Below, one piece after another: positions 58,866 to 64,000 of a stretch of 64,000 nt of DNA. Below the pieces are notes generated by a model. That model worked only from the letters and a program-made list of their open reading frames with translations, was not told the origin of the DNA and did not search any database. Both the position numbers and the translations under genes were made by a program. Position 1 is the stretch's first letter. Every line of letters begins with the position of its first letter. Source of the stretch: Parasphingopyxis marina (GTDB lineage Bacteria; Pseudomonadota; Alphaproteobacteria; Sphingomonadales; Sphingomonadaceae); assembly GCF_014237875.1 (NCBI RefSeq), contig NZ_JACJVJ010000002.1, positions 434,001-498,000 of the forward strand, given 5' to 3'.

Positions 58866-58966
58866 TGTCGGCGCCGTCGCCTTTTGAGGGGCGGCAAGGA
58901 CAGGCCCTGCGGGCGTTTCCGCACGGCCCCAACAACCACAAAATCGCTTAACGAAAGGATTTTGCC
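58866..58966 (+). promoter_or_regulatory. ROSE-type RNA thermometer in the Hsp20 leader
   Basis: The leader folds into three hairpins. SL1 is at about 58873-58895. SL2 (58903-58928) pairs GGCC, then TGCGG with CCGCA. SL3 is AAAATC, a bulged G, CTT, loop AACGA, AAG, GATTTT (58940-58963), which hides the Shine-Dalgarno AAGGA (58955-58959). The strand opposite contains TCGCT (58944-58948), the UYGCU signature of ROSE elements, with its characteristic G opposite the Shine-Dalgarno. Melting at high temperature should free the ribosome-binding site. Confidence 0.75.
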
Positions 58967-59434
58967 ATGCGTAGTTTTGATTTCGCTCCCCTGCTCCGGT
59001 CCTCGATCGGCTATGAAAATCTCAATCGCCTCGTCGATGCCGCCACCCGCGGCGAAGGCTCGGCCTATCCGCCCTATAATATCGAGAAAGTCGGCGAAGA
59101 CGCCTATCGCATCTCGATGGCGGTGGCCGGTTTCGGCGAAGACGATCTCGACGTGACGGTGCATGAAAATGTGCTGATCGTGTCGGGCCGCGTTTCCGAA
59201 CGCGAAGAGGAGGAAACCCGCGAATTCCTCCATCGCGGTATCGGCACCCGCGCCTTCGAGCGCCGTTTCGAACTCGCCGACACCATCCAGGTGACCGATG
59301 CGGGCTATGAAAACGGCCTTCTCAACATCGATCTCGTCCGCGAGATTCCCGAAGAGAAGCGGCCGCGCAAGATCGCCATCGGCGGCCAGCCCAAGATCGA
59401 AGCGGTCAAGAACGAGGATCGCGAAGCCGCTTAA
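58967..59434 (+). CDS. Small heat-shock protein (Hsp20/IbpA class A)
   Basis: The 155-aa chaperone has a short N-terminal arm (MRSFDFAPLLRSSIGYENL), an alpha-crystallin domain (about 37-130) with YNIEKVGEDAYRISMAVAGF and a C-terminal anchor region. The IbpA-like motif GIGTRAFERRFELAD is present. Holdase activity with DnaK/ClpB is expected. Control is double: an RpoH promoter and a ROSE thermometer lie upstream, and a good terminator lies downstream (59472-59506), so it is monocistronic. Confidence 0.94.
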   Translation: MRSFDFAPLLRSSIGYENLNRLVDAATRGEGSAYPPYNIEKVGEDAYRISMAVAGFGEDDLDVTVHENVLIVSGRVSEREEEETREFLHRGIGTRAFERRFELADTIQVTDAGYENGLLNIDLVREIPEEKRPRKIAIGGQPKIEAVKNEDREAA

Positions 59435-59471
59435 GGCCGAGCGTTTCCGATTGCGGCTTTTCGCTCGCAGG

Positions 59472-59506
59472 GGGCCGGTCCGGGGCAACTCGGGCCGGCC
59501 CTTTTT
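59472..59506 (+). terminator. Terminator after the Hsp20 gene
   Basis: GGGCCGGTCCG (59472-59482) pairs with CGGGCCGGCCC (59491-59501), 11 bp with one G-U, with an eight-base loop, immediately followed by TTTTT (59502-59506). This is a classic intrinsic terminator. Confidence 0.9.
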
Positions 59507-59528
59507 GTGGGCTTCCGGGCGGCCGAAA

Positions 59529-59726
59529 TCAGGCGATGATATCGGGCAGAAGCCGGTCTTCGATCTCCGAGATTTCGTCTTTCAGCCGCAGCTTGCGCTT
59601 CTTCAGCCGGGCGAGCTGGAGCTGGTCCTGCGAAGCCTGCTCCAAAAGCACGTCGATCGCGTCGTCGAGATCGCGATGCTCCGACTTCAACGCCGCGAGT
59701 TTCACGCGCAGGATCGCTTCTTCCAT
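59529..59726 (-). CDS. DUF465 (YdcH) family small coiled-coil protein
   Basis: A 65-aa, highly charged helical protein: MEEAILRVKLAALKSEHRDL, a coiled coil, LARLKKRKLRLKDEISEIED. This matches DUF465/YdcH proteins, which are cytoplasmic helical hairpins of unknown function. The ATG at 59726 is favoured; an in-frame GTG 14 codons upstream would add an unlike N-terminus. It is divergent from a second DUF465-like gene at 59857. Confidence 0.85.
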   Translation of the reverse strand: MEEAILRVKLAALKSEHRDLDDAIDVLLEQASQDQLQLARLKKRKLRLKDEISEIEDRLLPDIIA

Positions 59727-59856
59727 GGCAATTGCGATGTCATCAACGCCCTGTGGATGCAAGGCCACGGATTGTCGCGCGGCGTGAATAAAGGGGCAGA
59801 CAGCAAGGCAGGAATCGGGTTACCTTTGCACCCGTTCAACCGCCCAGGAGAGAGTA

Positions 59857-60012
59857 ATGGAAAACGCTCATGAAACCGCCCTGGCCGCCAAGCATGCCGG
59901 CCTCGACAAAAAGATCGAAGCGGAATTGCAGCGCCCCTCTCCCGACCAGATCCGGCTCGCGGATCTCAAGAAACAGAAACTGCGGATAAAGGAACAGCTC
60001 GGCGCCCATTAG
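59857..60012 (+). CDS. Second, shorter DUF465-like protein
   Basis: The 51-aa product starts MENAHETALAAKHAGLDKKI and ends LADLKKQKLRIKEQLGAH. Its second half (IRLADLKKQKLRIKEQL) closely parallels LARLKKRKLRLKDEI of the divergent neighbour, so the two probably arose by duplication and inversion. CAGGAGAGAG precedes the ATG. It is short, but the family match, ribosome-binding site and codon pattern support a real gene. Confidence 0.8.
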   Translation: MENAHETALAAKHAGLDKKIEAELQRPSPDQIRLADLKKQKLRIKEQLGAH

Positions 60013-60037
60013 CGGGCGTTAAAAAACCCGCCGAAAT

Positions 60038-60511
60038 CTAGTCTTCGCGGGTCAGCTTTTCGTTCCGTTCGTGGCGCTCCTGCGCCTCCACCGTCATCGT
60101 CGCAATCGGGCGGGCATCGAGGCGCGCCAGCGCGATCGGTTCGCCGGTTACCAGGCAATAGCCATATTCCCCGGTTTCGAGGCGGCGCAGCGCCGCGTCG
60201 ATCTTGGACACCAGCTTGCGCTGGCGGTCGCGGCGGCGCAGCTCGATCGACCAGTCGGTTTCGCTGGACGCGCGGTCGGTGGCATCGGGTTCGCGCATCG
60301 GCCCTTCGCGCAGCTGTTCGCGCGTGCCGTTGACGTCTTCCAAAAGGCCGGCCTTCCAGGCGAGCAACTTGTTTTTGAAATAGCGCTGATGGCTTTCGCC
60401 CATAAAAGGCGCGTCGTGATCGAGCGGCGGGCCGTCCACCGCGATCGCGGTGGCGTCGTCATTGGCGGGAACGGATTTCTTCTTCTCAGATGATCGCATT
60501 ACCGTAGCCAT
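60038..60511 (-). CDS. dksA: RNA polymerase-binding transcription factor DksA
   Basis: The 157-aa protein has a coiled coil (about 55-125) with the tip acidic residues expected for the RNA polymerase secondary channel, and a C-terminal globule. The zinc-finger region reads YGYCLVTGEPIALARLDARP: only one of the four canonical cysteines remains, the others being Thr and Ala. DksA proteins of this Cys-poor type work without zinc and are less redox-sensitive. It mediates the stringent response with ppGpp. ATG 60511 gives MATVMRSSEKKKS. Confidence 0.9.
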   Translation of the reverse strand: MATVMRSSEKKKSVPANDDATAIAVDGPPLDHDAPFMGESHQRYFKNKLLAWKAGLLEDVNGTREQLREGPMREPDATDRASSETDWSIELRRRDRQRKLVSKIDAALRRLETGEYGYCLVTGEPIALARLDARPIATMTVEAQERHERNEKLTRED

Positions 60512-60920
60512 TTTCACCTCCCCGGCCGCAAAGCGGCACCAATGACATTCGCGATCCCGGGGCATGCTCGAATCAAGCGCCCGAACCACCCTTACGGCGC
60601 GCGCCTATACTCAGCCCTATCGGCGCACACAAGCCGCGAATCGACGAAGCCGCTACGGCGTGGCCGCAATGCCGCAGCCGCATTTACCTTAATTGCGGAC
60701 AACGCGGCCTCATCCCGGCCCTAACGATGTGACCCTCAACGGGACATTAACCATTTTTGTTAGAGCGGATTCGCCGCAAAACACTGATTAACCGCGATAA
60801 TCATGGTTAACGATATTGCGCTCCGATTAATATTGGGGCCTTCTCCGGGTGCCGAGCAAAGGGTCGCATCCGTCGCCGAGACGTCGGGCCCGCGCTCAGA
60901 ACAAAAGGGAAGAGAAACCC
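60512..60920. other. dksA/PEP-CTERM divergent intergenic region with TTAAC repeats
   Basis: No gene is seen in these 409 bases. Four TTAA boxes cluster at 60747, 60788, 60807 and 60827; three continue as TTAAC. TTAACC (60788-60793) and GGTTAA (60805-60810) form an inverted repeat with an 11-base spacer. TTAACC resembles CtrA half-sites, though the standard TTAA-N7-TTAA spacing is absent. The dksA promoter should lie within the right end of the GC-rich 60512-60700 part. Confidence 0.4.
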
Positions 60921-61886
60921 ATGTCTGTCAGAATGGCTCTTGCAAAACTTTGCGCCTGCGCATGCGGCGGCGCGCTCGTCGGCGGCGGCGCAGTGCATGT
61001 TGCCGAAGGCCCGACCGAGGTTCGCGCACAGCAGCCGCGCGTCGTCGGCGCCCGCCAGATCGGCCACCGCGCCCCGGCCCGACGCCAGGTTCGTCGCGTG
61101 CGCCGCGTCACCACGACGACGAGCTGTCCGCAAACACCGACCGTGGTCAGCGTGACCAACCAGGTCGCCGGCCCCCCGCCGATGCCGGCGGTGTACGAGG
61201 TACCGCCTCCCGCGCCCTTTATCGGCGAAGTGCCGAGCTTTGGCGGCGGTGGCGGCTATGGCGGCGTGATCGGCGGCAGCGGCGGCTATGGCGGCGGTGG
61301 CGGCGGTTTCTTCGGAGGCTTTTTCGGCGGCGGCGGATCCTCTTCCGGCGGCGGCGGCTTCTTCGTCCGCGAAGGCGATATCATCATCAAGAACGAGAAT
61401 TCCACGGGCGGTAGCTCCACCTCCACCGGCGGTAGCTCCACCTCGACATCGACGGGTGGCAGTTCCACCTCCACCGGCGGCAGCTCGACCAGCACGAGTT
61501 CGGGCAATGTCAGCTCGACCAGCAGCAGCTCGGGCAATGTCAGCACCTCTTCGTCGACATCGAGCTCGACCAGTTCCTCGTCCAGCTCGTCCACATCCAG
61601 TTCGACGAGCTCGTCGACCAGCTCCTCGACGTCGAGCGGCGCGACCAGCAGCTCATCGAGCTTCGGCTCGTCCAGCCATGGCTCCAGCAGCCGCGGCTCT
61701 TCCAGCCACGGTTCCAGCAGCCACGGATCTTCGAGCTGGGGTTCGTCGAGCTGGGGTTCGTCGAGCCACGGTTCGAGCAGCGGCACCGACGTCCCGGCAC
61801 CGGGCATGCTGCTGCTGTTCGGCGCAGGCGCCGGCACGCTCGTCGCGCGGCGGCGGTTGCGGCGGAAAAAGAAGCAGAATGCTTAA
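60921..61886 (+). CDS. Ser/Gly-rich surface protein with PEP-CTERM-type sorting signal
   Basis: The 321-aa protein has an N-terminal signal-like segment with LCACACGGALVGGGAV, a Gly-rich block (105-147), then Ser/Thr low-complexity repeats: STGGSSTS units (161-192), TSSS tracts (195-247) and HGSSS/WGSSS/RGSSS pentads (248-287). It ends VPAPGMLLLFGAGAGTLVARRRLRRKKKQ (residues 291-319), the pattern of PEP-CTERM proteins: VPxP motif, membrane helix, basic cluster. An exosortase elsewhere should cleave it. Such Ser-rich products may be glycosylated and act in biofilm or flocs. The ATG at 60921 has AGAG nearby. Confidence 0.8.
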   Translation: MSVRMALAKLCACACGGALVGGGAVHVAEGPTEVRAQQPRVVGARQIGHRAPARRQVRRVRRVTTTTSCPQTPTVVSVTNQVAGPPPMPAVYEVPPPAPFIGEVPSFGGGGGYGGVIGGSGGYGGGGGGFFGGFFGGGGSSSGGGGFFVREGDIIIKNENSTGGSSTSTGGSSTSTSTGGSSTSTGGSSTSTSSGNVSSTSSSSGNVSTSSSTSSSTSSSSSSSTSSSTSSSTSSSTSSGATSSSSSFGSSSHGSSSRGSSSHGSSSHGSSSWGSSSWGSSSHGSSSGTDVPAPGMLLLFGAGAGTLVARRRLRRKKKQNA

Positions 61887-61910
61887 CCGTTTCGTCTGAC
61901 AGACGAGAGA

Positions 61911-61949
61911 ATGGCGCGGTCCTACCCCTTTGGACCGCGCCATTTTTTT
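61911..61949 (+). terminator. Terminator after the PEP-CTERM gene
   Basis: ATGGCGCGGTCC (61911-61922) pairs perfectly with GGACCGCGCCAT (61932-61943) over a nine-base loop, followed by TTTTTTT to 61949. It is a very strong intrinsic terminator for the plus strand. A small TCGTCTG-A-CAGACGA hairpin precedes it. Confidence 0.95.
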
Positions 61950-61965
61950 GTGCGCGTGCGGCGCC

Positions 61966-62409
61966 CTATCCGGCGTTGAGAATCGCCTTTTCGATATCGG
62001 CGACGCTATGCCCGGTCAGGTCCTTGTCGATCTCTCCGACAAGCCGCTCCTCCACTTCGCGATGATAATGTCTGCGCAATTCGCCCAAGGTGCGGGGCGG
62101 TGCCACGATCAACAGCTTCTCGATCTCGCCGGCATGGGCGCGCTTGTAGAGCAGGTCGGCGGTTTCGGCGGCAAATCGATCCTCTTCCAGTTGGTGGAAA
62201 TCGGTTTCCTGCATCTTGCTGCGCCGCGGGCCGGCGCTGGAGAAATTCCGCCCGGCCGAATCCGTCTTGTGTTCCCGGTTGGGGGGATTGTCCTGCGTCC
62301 GTTTGGTTTCGAGTTCGAGCTGCAGATAATCGGCATCGCCTTCGTTGCGGAAAAACAGCATCTTCCGGCCATCGGCAACCAATATGCATGTGTCGTTGGG
62401 TATTCGCAT
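61966..62409 (-). CDS. Host attachment family protein
   Basis: The 147-aa protein opens NDTCILVADGRKMLFFRNEG and includes the family elements KLLIVAPPRTLGELRRHYH near the centre and TGHSVADIEKAI at the end, resembling proteins annotated as host attachment (related to eRF1/baeRF-type folds). The central part is basic and disordered (KTDSAGRNFSSAGPRRSKM). Name aside, its role is uncertain; it is not linked to known plant-attachment machinery here. ATG 62409 is preceded by AAGGAG. Confidence 0.85.
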   Translation of the reverse strand: MRIPNDTCILVADGRKMLFFRNEGDADYLQLELETKRTQDNPPNREHKTDSAGRNFSSAGPRRSKMQETDFHQLEEDRFAAETADLLYKRAHAGEIEKLLIVAPPRTLGELRRHYHREVEERLVGEIDKDLTGHSVADIEKAILNAG

Positions 62410-62493
62410 CGGCTTTTCTCCTTGCTTTACCCTTCAACGCGCCAACCGCTTCAGGGTTGCGCTGGAACGGCCGGAAAGCCATAGCGCGCAGCC

Positions 62494-63777
62494 ATGCACG
62501 ACCTCAGATTAATCCGCGAAAATCCCGACGCCTTCGACGCGGCCATGGCGAGACGCGGGCTCGATCCCGTAGCGGCGGACATCCTTTCCCGCGACGAAGC
62601 GAACCGCGCCCTGCTGACCGAGCTGCAACAGGGCCAGGCGCGGCGCAACGAGGCTTCGAAAGCGATCGGCCAGGCCAAGGCGCAGGGCGACGAAGAGACC
62701 GCGCAGGCGCTGATGGCAGAAGTGGGCGACCTCAAGAAGCGCCTGCCGGAAATCGAGGACGAGCAGAAGGCGCTCGCCGAGCAGATCGAGGCGATCCTTG
62801 CCGCGCTACCCAATATCCCGGCCGAGGCCGTGCCCGATGGTGCCAGCGAAGACGAGAATGTCGAGCTGAAGACGATAGGCGATCTTCCCGCCTTCGATTT
62901 CGAGGCGAAGGACCATGCCGATCTCGGCCCGCCGCTCGGCCTCGATTTCGAGACCGGGGTCAAGCTGTCCGGTGCGCGCTTCACCCTGGTGCGCGGCCAG
63001 ATCGCCAAGCTTCACCGCGCGCTCGGCCAGTTCGGGCTCGTTACGCTCTCCGGCGATCATGGCTATGAAGAGGTCTATCCGCCGCTGCTCGTCAACGACG
63101 AATCCATGTATGGCGCGGACAAGCTGCCGAAATTCGCCGAAGACCTGTTCCAGACGACCGATGGCCGCTGGCTGATCCCCACCGCCGAAGTGAGCCTGAC
63201 CAATATCGTGCGCGGCGACATCCTGGCCGAAGACGCGCTACCCCTGCGCTTCGTCGCGCTCACCTCCTGCTTCCGGTCCGAAGCCGGCGCGGCGGGCAAG
63301 GATACGCGCGGCTATATCCGCCAGCACCAGTTCGAAAAGGTCGAGATGGTCTCGATAACGACGCCCGAAGCCTCCGACGCCGAGCATGAGCGGATGACCG
63401 GCTGCGCCGAGGACATTCTCGAAAAACTCGGCCTGCCCTACCGCCGGATCGAGCTGTGCACCGGCGATCTCGGCTTTGGTGCCGCCCGGACCTACGATCT
63501 CGAAGTCTGGCTGCCGGGCCAGGGCGCCTATCGCGAGATTTCCAGCTGCTCGACCTGCCGGGATTTCCAGGCGCGGCGGATGAATGCGCGCTACCGCCCC
63601 GAAGGCGAAACCAAGGGCACGCGCTTCGTCCACACCCTCAACGGATCGGGGCTCGTCGTCGGGCGGATGCTCGTCGCGATTCTTGAAAACGGTCAGCAGG
63701 CCGACGGTTCCGTCATCGTTCCGGACGCATTGCGGCCCTATATGGGCGGAATGGAACTGCTGGAGCCTGCACGCTGA
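62494..63777 (+). CDS. serS: Seryl-tRNA synthetase
   Basis: The 427-aa class II synthetase has the N-terminal tRNA-binding coiled coil (about 30-100), motif 2 ([29 protein letters not shown] region) and motif 3 ([17 protein letters not shown]). The flexible [14 protein letters not shown] segment lies between. It ligates serine to tRNA(Ser) and, where present, tRNA(Sec). Its TGA overlaps the surE ATG (TGATG), so the two genes are coupled. Confidence 0.96.
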   Translation: MHDLRLIRENPDAFDAAMARRGLDPVAADILSRDEANRALLTELQQGQARRNEASKAIGQAKAQGDEETAQALMAEVGDLKKRLPEIEDEQKALAEQIEAILAALPNIPAEAVPDGASEDENVELKTIGDLPAFDFEAKDHADLGPPLGLDFETGVKLSGARFTLVRGQIAKLHRALGQFGLVTLSGDHGYEEVYPPLLVNDESMYGADKLPKFAEDLFQTTDGRWLIPTAEVSLTNIVRGDILAEDALPLRFVALTSCFRSEAGAAGKDTRGYIRQHQFEKVEMVSITTPEASDAEHERMTGCAEDILEKLGLPYRRIELCTGDLGFGAARTYDLEVWLPGQGAYREISSCSTCRDFQARRMNARYRPEGETKGTRFVHTLNGSGLVVGRMLVAILENGQQADGSVIVPDALRPYMGGMELLEPAR

Positions 63778-64000
63778 TGCGCATCCTTCTGTCCAATGAC
63801 GACGGCATCTACGCACCGGGTTTTGCGGTTCTCGAAAAGATCGCAGCGACGATAAGCGACGATATCTGGGTGGTCGCGCCCGCCGAGGAGCAATCGGGCG
63901 CCGGCCATTCGCTGACCCTGACGCAGCCGCTGCGGCTCCGCCAGCTCGGCGAGAAACGCTACAGCGTCACCGGCACGCCGACCGACGCGGTGATGATGGG
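63777..64000 (+). CDS. surE: 5'/3'-nucleotidase SurE (partial, runs off the window)
   Basis: The first 74 residues are visible: [20 protein letters not shown] with the SurE metal-binding NDDG motif, then [20 protein letters not shown] (substrate loop) and [11 protein letters not shown]. SurE is a metal-dependent nucleoside monophosphate phosphatase of stationary phase. serS-surE is a common alphaproteobacterial pair. The 3' end lies outside the window. Confidence 0.95.
   Translation, partial: MRILLSNDDGIYAPGFAVLEKIAATISDDIWVVAPAEEQSGAGHSLTLTQPLRLRQLGEKRYSVTGTPTDAVMM

Noticed and set aside
61400-61790. CRISPR-like or VNTR array
   Set aside because: The repeats are short, degenerate serine codon tracts inside a coding frame. 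There are no spacers of constant length and no cas genes.
61286-61837. Leu/Glu/Val-rich antisense frame over the Ser-rich gene
   Set aside because: It is the reverse complement of TCG/AGC serine repeats and simply reads ELxE/LDV repeats. The plus strand has a signal segment, PEP-CTERM tail and terminator.

Overview
The window reads as chromosomal DNA of a free-living alphaproteobacterium, most likely order Sphingomonadales (Sphingomonadaceae or Erythrobacteraceae). This is inferred from gene families and layout, not from an rRNA gene (none is present). Pointers are the high G+C content, a LOV-HTH regulator very close in size and motif to EL222 of Erythrobacter, an RcdA/DUF1465 adaptor, UrcA and DUF465 proteins, the cobA-DUF2849-cysI-DUF934-cysH sulfur operon, MutL with an endonuclease motif, GatCAB, and a PEP-CTERM protein. 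Genes are densely packed with many ATGA/GTGA overlaps. No insertion sequence, integrase, prophage, CRISPR array or rRNA operon was seen. One tRNA gene, Lys(CTT) with encoded CCA, is present.

Layout. 0-6.3 kb: arginine catabolism (astD), a methyltransferase with a strong promoter, and the assimilatory sulfate/siroheme operon. 6.3-13.4 kb: DUF1330, gatCAB on the minus strand, then DUF3089, ruvX and an ABC-F ATPase preceded by a short upstream ORF. 13.4-15.7 kb: pyrB plus a dihydroorotase-like protein that has lost its metal ligands. 15.7-20.5 kb: an envelope/partition island in which an orphan ParA and an RHH protein lie between two SPOR-domain proteins, followed by a PilZ-like protein. 20.5-28.5 kb: serB/miaA with overlapping divergent starts, ilvB-ilvN-(membrane protein)-ilvC, a BLUF photoreceptor and leuA behind a leucine-rich leader peptide with attenuator hairpins. 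28.5-38.4 kb: DUF4168, MOSC, GFA, mutL, the mreBCD-mrdA-mrdB elongasome operon and tRNA-Lys. 38.5-46.4 kb: a MASE1/PAS hybrid histidine kinase convergent with a minus-strand operon encoding a receiver protein, a YaiO-type outer-membrane protein, a HEAT-repeat protein and a GT2 synthase, which looks like a two-component-controlled exopolysaccharide locus. 46.5-53 kb: CDF and MarC transporters, an aromatic/C1 pair (cupin and MTHFR) divergent from the LOV-HTH regulator, and a TSUP permease. 53-55.5 kb: an arsR-arsI-arsC-acr3 arsenic operon. 55.8-60.5 kb: UrcA, a double-glycine-leader peptide, a terminase-small-subunit-like HTH protein, a nitronate monooxygenase, rcdA, an Hsp20 gene under a sigma-32 promoter and a ROSE-type RNA thermometer, two DUF465 genes and dksA. 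60.9-64 kb: a Ser-rich PEP-CTERM surface protein, a host-attachment protein, serS and the start of surE.

The best candidates for undescribed biology are (i) the ParA/RHH module with its SPOR neighbours, (ii) the receiver-YaiO-HEAT-GT2 operon with the facing hybrid kinase, (iii) the orphan GG-leader peptide with a duplicated C-terminal repeat, and (iv) RNA-level regulation: the ROSE thermometer, the leuA attenuator and the parA leader hairpin. All functional statements rest on motif reading by eye. No alignment or database search was run.
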